Shown here: positions 1 through 7,155 of the stretch, piece by piece | How positions within the stretch are numbered: position 1 is the first letter of the stretch | How the letters are laid out: every line of letters begins with the position of its first letter | Virus record (IMG/VR): IMGVR_UViG_3300047274_000093 | Span: 1 to 23,070 of that record | DNA length: 23,070 nucleotides | Reading direction: 5' to 3' (one strand) | DNA from: a virus | The notes under the pieces: model-generated | What the model saw: the letters and a program-made list of their open reading frames with translations, nothing else | Told to the model about the DNA's origin: nothing | Databases searched by the model: none | Position numbers and translations under genes: made by a program

Positions 1-227
1 AACCTAAAGATAGTACTAATGAAGAGTTTACTAAAGCTTGGAATAACAGTAGTTATGTATTAGAAGCTTTATATAATACATTAACTACTTTAAAAGAAGA
101 AATTACTAGTATTAAAAAGGATGATTTTGACTGTCCTAACCATTATGCTAAACTTGCATACAACTTAGGACAGATTAAAGCCTACGAGTTCGTTATGTCA
201 CTCTTGCCAGATACAGCAAAAAAGTGA
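1..227 (+). CDS. C-terminal part of an unidentified phage protein (cut by window edge)
   Basis: An open frame runs from base 3 to a TGA at 225-227 and encodes the last 74 residues of a protein whose start lies outside the window. The visible part is rich in Lys, Asn, Thr and Leu, with a likely helix around TLTTLKEEITSIKK and an ending VMSLLPDTAKK. I do not recognise the family. It sits directly upstream of the scaffold gene on the same strand, where T7-like phages carry the portal or a small protein after it. The visible tail does not resemble a portal C-terminus that I know. Its codons are AT-rich compared with the capsid gene. The frame is clear; the function is unknown. Confidence 0.6.
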   Translation, partial: PKDSTNEEFTKAWNNSSYVLEALYNTLTTLKEEITSIKKDDFDCPNHYAKLAYNLGQIKAYEFVMSLLPDTAKK

Positions 228-239
228 CGTTTTTAAAAA

Positions 240-265
240 AGCCTACTCTAAGGCTGTCAATTTTT
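240..265 (+). terminator. possible weak hairpin terminator upstream of scaffold gene
   Basis: A 5-bp stem (AGCCT at 240-244 with AGGCT at 251-255) with a 6-base loop is followed five bases later by TTTTT at 261-265. It lies in the only long gap (228-279) between the first gene and the scaffold gene. The stem is short and the U-run is displaced, so it could equally be chance or an RNA processing site. Confidence 0.25.
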
Positions 266-279
266 AGGAGTTAAAACGC

Positions 280-1014
280 ATGACCAATGCAACAATTTTC
301 GGTGGCGAAGACGACAATCAAACCACCAATACCGCACCAGCGACAACTGATGCACAGCTATTTACCGCACTTGTCGGTGAAGGGCAAAAATACAAAACCC
401 CAGAAGATCTAGCTAAAGCATATACAAACGCTGACCAGTTCATCGAAACTCTCAAAGAAGAGAATCGTAAACTACGTGAGCAAGCTGCTTCAGCCAAGAC
501 CATTGATGAGGTTTTGGAACGTATGTCAAAACAAAATGTAGCACCAGAGGACGACAACCCTCCTGTAGCAGGTATCACACCTGACGTTGTGCAACAGCTT
601 GTAGAGAAGACGTTAGAGGGTCGTGAGGCTGCAAAGTCTAAGATGGATAACCTGCTGAAAGCAGACTCTCTTATGAAAGAGAAGTTTGGCGAGAAAGCTG
701 CCGAGGTTTTTAAACAACGTGCAAGCACTCCTGAGAAAGCAAAAATCCTGATGGAACTAGCTGCAACTGATCCTGTTGATTTTGTAAACATGTTTGGTGG
801 TCAGGTAACTTTACCCGCTAACAACATGGATACTGGCTCAATGAACACAACTTCCGTAGCTTCTAGTGGTGGTGATCGTAGTAAAATTGTTGGCACGAAA
901 GAGTGGGCAACTAAGGTTCGTAAAGAAGATCCTAAAACCTACTGGTCACAAGATTTCCAATATAAGCTACAGCAAACTGTTTCTCAAAACCCCGCCCTAT
1001 ATTTTGGGCAATAA
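280..1014 (+). CDS. capsid assembly scaffolding protein (T7 gp9-like)
   Basis: This 244-residue acidic protein lies immediately before the major capsid gene, the usual scaffold position in T7-like phages. Scaffold proteins guide procapsid assembly and leave before DNA packaging. The N-terminal stretch LVGEGQKYKTPEDLAKAY (about residues 31-48) followed by a charged helix IETLKEENRKLREQ (about 55-68) is typical of many phage scaffold proteins. The middle is helical and charged (KSKMDNLLKADSLMKEKFGEKA). The C-terminus ends KLQQTVSQNPALYFGQ. A good Shine-Dalgarno sequence, TAGGAG, lies at 265-270, about ten bases before the ATG. The call rests on motif recognition and gene order. Confidence 0.85.
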   Translation: MTNATIFGGEDDNQTTNTAPATTDAQLFTALVGEGQKYKTPEDLAKAYTNADQFIETLKEENRKLREQAASAKTIDEVLERMSKQNVAPEDDNPPVAGITPDVVQQLVEKTLEGREAAKSKMDNLLKADSLMKEKFGEKAAEVFKQRASTPEKAKILMELAATDPVDFVNMFGGQVTLPANNMDTGSMNTTSVASSGGDRSKIVGTKEWATKVRKEDPKTYWSQDFQYKLQQTVSQNPALYFGQ

Positions 1015-1024
1015 GGAGAATTAA

Positions 1025-1990
1025 ATGGCTGGTGTAGATTTCGCAAAGGTTGATGCAAACCTTGTCCGCGCAGAACTGTGGTCTGCCGAACTAAAAGACG
1101 TTCTTCAAGAACAACTAATGGGCACACGTTATGTACGTATGCTCAATGGCTTCCCCGATGGTAACCAGTTTACCATTCCTTCCGTTGGCGAACTGCCAAT
1201 GCGTGAAACTGCTGAACTAACCCCTGTTGTCTATGATTCAATGGACACTGGTGAGTTCAACTTCACCATTGACCGTTACGTTGAGTCAGCTACCTACATT
1301 ACCGATAAGGCAAAGCAGGACAGCTACTACGCTCAACAGCTAATCGGTATGTTCCCCACCAAGATGCGTCGTGCCCTAGACGAGAACCTTGAATCTTCTG
1401 TGTTCTCCCTAGCTAACCAACAGACCTCTGGTAACGTTAACGCTATCAACGGTGCTGACCATCGTTTCGTAGCTTCTGGCAGCACTAACACTGTGCTATC
1501 ACTGTCTGACTTTGCTAAGGCTAAATACGCCCTAGACAAGGCTCAAGCTGGTGGTACCCGTGTTGCAATCATTGATCCCTCACAAGAGTATGTTTTCAAC
1601 ACTCTAGTGGGTGCTCAGGCTTTCACTAACAACCCCGCTTTCGAAGGTATTGTTCAGGGTGGTTTTGTTAACGAAGTCACTGGTATGCGTTTCATCCGTA
1701 ACATCTTCGGTTTTGACGTGTATGTTTCCAACTTCCTACCTGCTGCTGCTGAAGCTGCTGGTTCTAGCCTAGGTGGTGTTACTGTTCCTGCTACTCCAAC
1801 CGTGAACTTGTTCATGTCTGTTGGTGGTGATCTAACCCCCTTCGTTGGTGCCTATCGTCAACTACCCCGTGTAGAGTACGAGCGCAACAAAGACCTACGT
1901 CGTGATGAGTATGTCATGAACGCCCGTTTCGGTCTAAAGCTATATCGTCCTGAGTGTCTGGTGTCTGTTATCACCAAGAACACCATCTAA
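1025..1990 (+). CDS. major capsid protein (HK97 fold)
   Basis: This 321-residue protein is the main shell subunit. It opens MAGVDFAKVDANLVRAELWS and contains features of short-tailed-phage capsid proteins: an extended-loop-like region (FPDGNQFTIPSVGELPMRET), a FNFTIDRYVESATYITDKAKQ stretch around residues 78-98, and a C-terminal RNIFGFDVYVSNFLP strand followed by EYVMNARFGLKLYRPE. AAGGAG at 1013-1018 is a strong ribosome site. Codon choice is distinct from its neighbours: Leu CTA is used in 16 of 25 cases, and CGT, GGT, AAC, TTC and TAC are frequent, as expected for the most expressed late gene. The scaffold gene lies 10 bases upstream and a small structural gene 17 bases downstream. Confidence 0.9.
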   Translation: MAGVDFAKVDANLVRAELWSAELKDVLQEQLMGTRYVRMLNGFPDGNQFTIPSVGELPMRETAELTPVVYDSMDTGEFNFTIDRYVESATYITDKAKQDSYYAQQLIGMFPTKMRRALDENLESSVFSLANQQTSGNVNAINGADHRFVASGSTNTVLSLSDFAKAKYALDKAQAGGTRVAIIDPSQEYVFNTLVGAQAFTNNPAFEGIVQGGFVNEVTGMRFIRNIFGFDVYVSNFLPAAAEAAGSSLGGVTVPATPTVNLFMSVGGDLTPFVGAYRQLPRVEYERNKDLRRDEYVMNARFGLKLYRPECLVSVITKNTI

Positions 1991-2007
1991 TTGAAAGGAA
2001 ATAGAAA

Positions 2008-2466
2008 ATGACCCGTGCTTCTTCATGGACTAACGCTGACGGCCTCGTAGTAGGCTTTGGCGCTAACATCCCCGAGCGTAACGTTGCTGGCGTGTATGAG
2101 ACAGATGGTGCTGTTAAAGAAGCCCATCTAGCTATCACCTATCAAAGCTCTGGTGCTACCATCGAAATTCCCGCTGGCGCTGTTGTGCTAGATGTGGTGC
2201 TCAAAGTTGGTACTGCTTGGGCTGGTGGTACTGACGTACAACTAGGTGACGGTACAGATCCTGATGGCTGGATTTCAGCTACTCAAGGTGCTGTTGCTAA
2301 CCTAACCGCTGGTGCAACCGTTCGCGCTGCTGGTGCATACGCCGTTGGCGACGCTGCTACCAACCGTGGTCTAGGCAAGGTGTATGCTTCTGCTGACACT
2401 CTAGACGTAGCTTTCACTGGCACGTTTACTGCTGGTACCGCTACCATCGTAGTTCGCTACCTGTAA
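2008..2466 (+). CDS. small virion protein, possible capsid decoration protein
   Basis: This 152-residue protein is rich in Ala, Gly, Val and Thr, has few charged residues, and looks all-beta. It contains IEIPAGAVVLDVVLKVGTAW followed by VQLGDGTDPDGWI, and ends in alternating hydrophobic residues (TLDVAFTGTFTAGTATIVVRYL). Small beta-rich proteins encoded straight after the capsid gene are often head decoration or stabilising proteins. That role is inferred from position and composition, not from a recognised catalytic motif. Codon use resembles the capsid gene (CTA, CGT, GGT), which suggests high expression. The ribosome site GAAAGGAAAT lies at 1994-2003. A strong terminator follows 10 bases after its stop. 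Confidence 0.6.
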   Translation: MTRASSWTNADGLVVGFGANIPERNVAGVYETDGAVKEAHLAITYQSSGATIEIPAGAVVLDVVLKVGTAWAGGTDVQLGDGTDPDGWISATQGAVANLTAGATVRAAGAYAVGDAATNRGLGKVYASADTLDVAFTGTFTAGTATIVVRYL

Positions 2467-2475
2467 TGTAGACTG

Positions 2476-2514
2476 ACGGGGAGGCCCTCATAAGGGGCTT
2501 CTCCGTTTCCTTTT
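2476..2514 (+). terminator. strong Rho-independent terminator after capsid/decoration genes
   Basis: A 13-bp stem (2476-2488 pairing with 2494-2506, including three G-U type pairs) closes a 5-base loop, CATAA, and runs into TTTCCTTTT. It sits between the decoration-like gene and the next virion gene and overlaps that gene's leader (GGAG at 2515). In T7 the late terminator T-phi lies just after gene 10. This hairpin occupies the comparable place and would give the capsid genes more transcript than the tail genes. Confidence 0.85.
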
Positions 2515-2524
2515 GGAGTAATAG

Positions 2525-3109
2525 ATGGCAACCGTACAACATAGTGCATTAACCGACCCAAACATTCACGAACCAAAAGGAGTTTCTACTGCTGCTGCTG
2601 GTAAGGTATACGTTTCTGATGGTGCAGGAAGTGGTAGTTGGGCGTTCCCTGCTGGTCATGCATATGGCGATATGTACATTACCAACGGCTCTGTGGCTCA
2701 AACACTAGCTGCTGCAAGTGCTAAAGCTAAACTAAACCCAACTGGTTCATGGACTGCTAACGGTAATCAAGCAGTTACTATTGACGCAACAAACGGTCAA
2801 ATTACCGTGCTACAAGCTGGTGTATACCAACTTGATTTTTGGATTGTATTTGAGACTGCAGCTATTTCAAGTGGAGCAGCATACAACTTTCATTACGCAG
2901 TTAACGGTACATCTAGTACACGCAAAGTGTACGTTAAAAAAACTACTAATAACGTAGATACTCTTAACGTAAGTTCTTCAGGTTACGCAACACTAGCTGC
3001 TAACGACGTTGTGTCGATGTACGTAGGCGGCGACGGTACCTCTTCAGGTACAACAATTACCCCCAAAGAAGCTGGCTTCAGCATTCTTTTAGTTGATCCC
3101 TCTGTATAA
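2525..3109 (+). CDS. virion protein with C1q/TNF-like jelly-roll C-terminus
   Basis: This 194-residue protein starts with a segment seen in phage virion proteins (HSALTDPNIHEPKGVSTAAAGKVYVSDG, residues 6-33). From about residue 75 the pattern fits the C1q/TNF-like beta-sandwich: TNGQITVLQAGVYQLDFWIVF, then YNFHYAVNGT, then GYATLAANDVVSMYVGGDG, ending AGFSILLVDP. In phages this fold occurs in head fibres and receptor-binding or decoration proteins. Here it lies between the head genes and tail tubular protein A, so a surface fibre on head or connector is plausible. GGAG lies at 2515-2518, six bases before the ATG. The fold is inferred from the pattern; the role is not proven. Confidence 0.6.
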   Translation: MATVQHSALTDPNIHEPKGVSTAAAGKVYVSDGAGSGSWAFPAGHAYGDMYITNGSVAQTLAAASAKAKLNPTGSWTANGNQAVTIDATNGQITVLQAGVYQLDFWIVFETAAISSGAAYNFHYAVNGTSSTRKVYVKKTTNNVDTLNVSSSGYATLAANDVVSMYVGGDGTSSGTTITPKEAGFSILLVDPSV

Positions 3110-3111
3110 TT

Positions 3112-3819
3112 ATGGCTAAACTAACTTTACTTTACATGACGCAGAATATTCTTTCTGCGTTAGATAGTGACGCAGTGGATTCTATTGATGAAACTGTGGA
3201 AGCCGTACAAGTTGCCGAACTTGTTAAAGAGGCATACTTTGATTTAATTAGCCAGCGTGACTGGCCTTTTCTATTTGTACTAGGCAATTTAGATGGTCTT
3301 GGTGATGTTAACAATCCTACCAAGATGAAGATCCCTGATACGTACAACAAAATTAAATGGATCAAGTACAACAAGCAAGAAGTACAGTATGTTGATCCCG
3401 ATACTTTCCACACTATTATTAATCAGCGCGTAGCGCAAGCAGGTGTTATTAATAGCAACGGATACGTTATTAACCAAGATCCTCAATATTGGACTAGCTA
3501 TGATGACACTTACATTGTTTTTGATGGCTACAACCAAAGTGTTGAGTCTACTCTACAGTCGTCAAAAGCAGTTGTGTATGGTACACAGCAAGCTTCTTGG
3601 TCGCATGTAGACAATTACATTCCCAATATTCCTGAGAAGTTTTTCCCAACCCTACTAGCTGAAGCTAAGAGTCAAGCGTTTGTAAACTTAAAGCAACAGA
3701 GTAACGCCCGAGAAGAACGTAAAGCAACTCGGGGCCGCATGACCATGCGTAACGAAAGTTGGCGCAATGAAAACGGCGAAGCTAAATATAATACAAAGGT
3801 GTCGTATGGAAGAAAATAA
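3112..3819 (+). CDS. tail tubular protein A (T7 gp11-like adaptor)
   Basis: This 235-residue protein forms the ring joining portal and nozzle in T7-type tails. Recognisable features are the N-terminal helical region with AYFDLISQRDWPFLF (residues 42-56), a mid region KMKIPDTYNKIKWIKYN (74-90), and a C-terminal helix FFPTLLAEAKSQAFVNLKQQ followed by a basic tail (EERKATRGRMTMRNESWRNE). Length fits the family (T7 gp11 is about 196 residues; marine relatives are longer). It starts 2 bases after the preceding stop and overlaps the next small gene by 14 bases. The tail tubular protein B gene follows after two tiny genes, giving the expected gp11-gp12 order. Confidence 0.85.
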   Translation: MAKLTLLYMTQNILSALDSDAVDSIDETVEAVQVAELVKEAYFDLISQRDWPFLFVLGNLDGLGDVNNPTKMKIPDTYNKIKWIKYNKQEVQYVDPDTFHTIINQRVAQAGVINSNGYVINQDPQYWTSYDDTYIVFDGYNQSVESTLQSSKAVVYGTQQASWSHVDNYIPNIPEKFFPTLLAEAKSQAFVNLKQQSNAREERKATRGRMTMRNESWRNENGEAKYNTKVSYGRK

Positions 3820-4066
3820 ATCATCGTTTGAAAAAGTAATGGAGAAAGCTGCTGAGAAGAAACAAGCAGCTAAAGAGCGTAAGGAAGAACGGGCAGAGAT
3901 GAACATCATCAATAAACTTGTTATTGAGATGACTCCTGTTGGCCTCTATCAAGCTCGTTACTCTATGCGTGGTCAAGTACCAGATGATCTTAAAGGATTG
4001 TTTACCCGTAAAGACCGCATTCTAGACATTGCTCGTCAAAAGGGTATCGAAGTTGAAAACGCCTAA
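3806..4066 (+). CDS. small Lys/Glu-rich conserved-looking phage protein
   Basis: The protein has 86 residues. I chose the ATG at 3806 because AAAGG lies 6-10 bases before it; a frame-open extension upstream to 3767 has no ribosome site. The first third is a highly charged helix (VMEKAAEKKQAAKERKEERAEMN), probably a coiled coil. The second part, MTPVGLYQARYSMRGQVPDDLKGLFTRKD, looks like a compact conserved domain. It lies between the tail tubular A and B genes, overlapping A by 14 bases and the next frame by 14 bases. It may be a tail assembly factor, but no function can be assigned from sequence. Confidence 0.65.
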   Translation: MEENKSSFEKVMEKAAEKKQAAKERKEERAEMNIINKLVIEMTPVGLYQARYSMRGQVPDDLKGLFTRKDRILDIARQKGIEVENA

Positions 4067-4214
4067 ACAAAAACCAATGCTAAAAGAAGACGCTATGCAG
4101 CGTCAACAACGGTTGGTTAAACTTGCTGAAGCTGGTGATAGAGCTAAACGTCAACTAGGCATCGAAGAAAAGAAGCCTGACGTTAACCAGCATAAGTGGA
4201 AAGGTGTGATGTAA
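4053..4214 (+). CDS. very small basic protein between tail tubular genes
   Basis: This frame encodes 53 residues from a TTG start at 4053, preceded by AAAGGG at 4039-4044 with an 8-base spacer. An ATG at 4077 would give 45 residues and has no clear ribosome site. The product is basic and helical (KEDAMQRQQRLVKLAEAGDR) with no hydrophobic core. Its stop TAA overlaps the ATG of tail tubular protein B by one base (TAATG at 4212-4216), which suggests translational coupling. Function is unknown. The coding status is supported by tight packing and by the lack of any other gene in this gap. Confidence 0.55.
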   Translation: MKTPKQKPMLKEDAMQRQQRLVKLAEAGDRAKRQLGIEEKKPDVNQHKWKGVM

Positions 4215-6421
4215 TGGCAGTACAAGCCTCAGTTAAGGATGCGTTTACTTTCGTAGGTGGCCTCAATACTGAAGGCGGCTTTTTTGTTACGCCCGAAAAC
4301 TCTTGGAAAGAGGGTGTTAACGTTGTGCCTCTTATTGATGGCAGCATTGAGCGTAGGAATGGTCTTGATTACGAGACTAACTACACTCTTGCTGCTTTAG
4401 GCATTACCGCAGAACAAAAAAACACATGGGCGTTTACCACAGGCACATGGTCTAGCGTAGGAGGCAACTCTAACCTAGACTTTATGGTTGTACAAGCTGG
4501 CACTACCCTCCACTTTTACCGTGCAGCATCTGGTACTGTAAGTAATACTAAGAAGTCATTTACTGTTAACTTAGCGTCATACACTGCCCCCGGTAATCCT
4601 GATACCGTGGGTACTTCTATTTGTAGTTTTGCATCTACGTACGGCAAACTTATTGTTACTAGTAAGAGCACCGAGCCGTTACTTATTACGTACGACAGCA
4701 CTACGGACAACATTACAGTAACAACCATTACAATTCAGATTAGAGATTTTATTGGTTTCCCAAGTCCATACGCTATTAACGTTGAAAAGACTGCAGCAGA
4801 GTGGACTACTGCTGGTTTGCTTACTCAAGCAAAGTACAACCTATATAACCAAGGATGGACAGATACTCAGATTAACACCTACGAATCTTCTGTAGGTACG
4901 CTTCCTGCTAACAGCAAAAGCTGGATCTTTGGTAAAGACACTAACGACGACTTTAGTGCGTCTGTGCTAAACAAACAAGACTTTGGCACATCCCCTGCTC
5001 CTAAAGGCAGGTTTATTCTTAATGCGTTTAATCAAGAGCGTAGTGGCATTACAACTACCATTGAGTACCGTCCAAGAGTGTGTGCATTCTTTGCAGGGCG
5101 TGTGTGGTATGCTGGAGTAGCAACTACTGCCCAACTAGGTACTGTATATTTTAGTCAGGTACTAGATGATATTAATAAGGTTGGTTATTGCTATCAATCT
5201 AACGATCCAACTTCAGAAGTTATTAGCGATTTAGAAGACGATGATGGTGGCACCATTGAGATTCCAGATAGCGGCGAAATTGTAGCCTTAGAACCGCTAG
5301 GTCGAGGCATTATGGTCATTGCAACTAACGGTGTGTGGTTTATTAGTGGTATTGATCGGGGCTTCACTGCAGCTAGTTATTCAGTAGAGCGTGTGTCATC
5401 TGTAGGCTGCGTGTCTACTAAGAGTGTGGTTGTAGTTGAAGATGCATTAATCTACTGGTCTAACGGCGGTATTTACGCAGTGTCTCCCGGTAATACGGGT
5501 GCAGAGTTCTCTAGCCGCAACATTAGCGATCAGAACATTAAGACGTTCTATCAAAACATTCCTGTACTAAGCAAACTGTATGCTGAAGGTAGTTACAACG
5601 CTACCGACAAAGTGCTGTATTGGTTGTACTCGTCTACTGAAACTACTAACACCAGTGAAGGGCGTTTTAATAAGAACACCATTCTTGCGCTAGACTTGCG
5701 TCTTAACGCATGGTATTGGTTTGACATTGACACCTCTTTAGGTGTTATTCCTGTTTCAATCGAAGTTACTAAAGAAACTAACGAAGCAACTCTTGTGTAT
5801 GATGTGTATGTAGGTGACGATGACGTAGATGACGTAAGTAACAATGATGTGGTTGCCAACATTCCTGTGCTTAACGGCACAAAGAAAACATTCAAAGTTG
5901 TAGCTTTGCACCCTGTGTCTGCCAACAACTATTCTCTAACATTTAGCGACTTCTTAAATACACGAGTTAGTGCTACTAAGTTTAAAGATTGGTACAAGTT
6001 TAACACTGCAGGTGTAGAGCAGGACGCTTACTTTATTACGGGCTATAACATGGGCGGTAACGGCCCTGCTCGTACTAAAACTGGTATGTACCTCACTGTG
6101 TTTATGAAGCGCACAGAAATTGCATTTGATGAAAATGCTAACCCACTTAATGAGAGTGGCTGTCTAATGCAAAGTCGTTGGGACTTTACTGACAACAGTA
6201 ATCCCGGTAAATGGGCTGATGAAGTGCAAGTCTATCGTCAACCTCGTCCGTTTCTAGCTGCACCATTCCAAGCATTTGACGACGGCTATCCACTTGTTAT
6301 TAGTAAGAACAAACTACGTGGTCGCGGTAAAGCTGTACAGTTTAAGTATGCTTCGCAGTCTGGTAAAGACATGAAGATTGTAGGCTGGACAGGAACCTTT
6401 GTAGGTGCATCAAATGTTTGA
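4214..6421 (+). CDS. tail tubular protein B (T7 gp12-like nozzle)
   Basis: This 735-residue protein would form the nozzle through which DNA leaves. The start is set at the ATG at 4214, which overlaps the previous stop and has AAGGTG upstream; the longer open frame from 4196 lacks support. The N-terminus FTFVGGLNTEGGFFVTPENS then GVNVVPLIDGSIERRNGLDY is the typical opening of gp12-type proteins. The middle is beta-propeller-like, with PRVCAFFAGRVWYAG, YFSQVLDD and IVALEPLGRGIMVIATNGVWFISG (about residues 283-390). Length is close to T7 gp12 (794 residues). It follows tail tubular A with two tiny genes between. Confidence 0.85.
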   Translation: MAVQASVKDAFTFVGGLNTEGGFFVTPENSWKEGVNVVPLIDGSIERRNGLDYETNYTLAALGITAEQKNTWAFTTGTWSSVGGNSNLDFMVVQAGTTLHFYRAASGTVSNTKKSFTVNLASYTAPGNPDTVGTSICSFASTYGKLIVTSKSTEPLLITYDSTTDNITVTTITIQIRDFIGFPSPYAINVEKTAAEWTTAGLLTQAKYNLYNQGWTDTQINTYESSVGTLPANSKSWIFGKDTNDDFSASVLNKQDFGTSPAPKGRFILNAFNQERSGITTTIEYRPRVCAFFAGRVWYAGVATTAQLGTVYFSQVLDDINKVGYCYQSNDPTSEVISDLEDDDGGTIEIPDSGEIVALEPLGRGIMVIATNGVWFISGIDRGFTAASYSVERVSSVGCVSTKSVVVVEDALIYWSNGGIYAVSPGNTGAEFSSRNISDQNIKTFYQNIPVLSKLYAEGSYNATDKVLYWLYSSTETTNTSEGRFNKNTILALDLRLNAWYWFDIDTSLGVIPVSIEVTKETNEATLVYDVYVGDDDVDDVSNNDVVANIPVLNGTKKTFKVVALHPVSANNYSLTFSDFLNTRVSATKFKDWYKFNTAGVEQDAYFITGYNMGGNGPARTKTGMYLTVFMKRTEIAFDENANPLNESGCLMQSRWDFTDNSNPGKWADEVQVYRQPRPFLAAPFQAFDDGYPLVISKNKLRGRGKAVQFKYASQSGKDMKIVGWTGTFVGASNV

Positions 6422-6704
6422 TGTGTTTTGGGAAGACGAAGACGGAACATTAAAGTTCCAGCATCATATGGGTCGAGTTTACGCACACGCAGTTACTAAT
6501 AACTGGAACAAGCGTGTGTACATGAAATGCCTAGACGTATGGCACGTTGCAAAAGAAGAACTAAGAGAGGCAGGGCATAAAGAAGTGTTTGTACTTATCC
6601 CTGCTGACAACCAAAAGTTAATTAAGTTTGAAACAATCTTTGGCTTTAAACCTGTTAAACAGATTAACAATGCTCTGTTAATGGTTTGTTCAACGGAGAA
6701 ATAA
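6414..6704 (+). CDS. GNAT-like small protein in T7 gp13 position
   Basis: The protein has 96 residues. The ATG at 6414 is preferred because AGGTG lies 6 bases upstream; it overlaps the tail tubular B gene by 8 bases. The C-terminal part (KEVFVLIPADNQKLIKFETIFGFKPVKQINNALLMVC) has the shape of a GNAT acetyltransferase end, with the common GFKP turn. T7 gp13, encoded between gp12 and gp14, belongs to a family with GNAT-like character and is needed for virion morphogenesis. The gene order here (gp12-like, this gene, gp14-like) matches. An acetyl-CoA loop (Q/RxxGxG/A) is not visible, so it may be a non-catalytic relative. Confidence 0.55.
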   Translation: MFDVFWEDEDGTLKFQHHMGRVYAHAVTNNWNKRVYMKCLDVWHVAKEELREAGHKEVFVLIPADNQKLIKFETIFGFKPVKQINNALLMVCSTEK

Positions 6705-6705
6705 A

Positions 6706-7155
6706 ATGGGTATCTTAGAAGTAGCCGCAGTTATAGGTGCTGTAAGCAGTGTTGCAAGTGCACAACAACAGAGTAAAGCTGGCAAAGCACAACAACGTCA
6801 GTACGAAGCTGAACAACGCAAATCAGAAGTACAAAACATTCGTTCTGTGCGTCAGCAAATTCGTGAAGCTCGTCTAGCACAAGCCTCTATGACAAACGTA
6901 GCTGCACAAACAGGCGCTATGGGCGGCAGTGGTCTTGCAGGTGGTGTTAGTAGTGTTGGTTCTCAACTAGCTGGTAATTTAAATTACATGCAACAAATTG
7001 CTAAGGAAAACACAGCCATTGGAGCAGCCGCTGCTGAAAGTGCACAGGCTATGAGCAATGCTGCTGTCTTTGGTTCTGTTGGTAAACTTAGTGGTACTAT
7101 TTTTGAAGGCGAAGGTGGTTACGCTGCTCTATCTAAAAAATACAGGACTAAATAA
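6706..7155 (+). CDS. internal virion protein (T7 gp14-like)
   Basis: This 149-residue protein starts with a hydrophobic segment (ILEVAAVIGAVSSVASAQ, residues 3-20), followed by a Gln/Arg/Glu helix (QQSKAGKAQQRQYEAEQRKS) and a Gly/Ala-rich stretch (TGAMGGSGLAGGVSSVGSQL). This layout is typical of gp14-type internal core proteins, which are ejected and form a pore in the outer membrane in T7. Length is a little below T7 gp14 (196 residues). CGGAG lies about 7 bases before the ATG. Its stop overlaps the next start by one base (TAATG at 7153-7157), coupling it to the giant protein. Confidence 0.75.
   Translation: MGILEVAAVIGAVSSVASAQQQSKAGKAQQRQYEAEQRKSEVQNIRSVRQQIREARLAQASMTNVAAQTGAMGGSGLAGGVSSVGSQLAGNLNYMQQIAKENTAIGAAAAESAQAMSNAAVFGSVGKLSGTIFEGEGGYAALSKKYRTK

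Noticed and set aside
228-279. ECF-type late promoter in the gap before the scaffold gene
   Set aside because: No GGAAC-like -35 element with a matching -10 and no motif shared with the other gap at 2467-2524; the late promoter is probably outside the window.
318-791. 157-residue minus-strand open frame inside the scaffold gene
   Set aside because: It lies antisense to a well-supported gene, is Ser/Phe/Ala-biased as expected of a shadow frame, and has no neighbours on that strand.
991-1010. TATATT near the scaffold end as a promoter for the capsid gene
   Set aside because: No acceptable -35 box at the right spacing, and the bases are part of the scaffold C-terminus with a small GCCC/GGGC inverted repeat.
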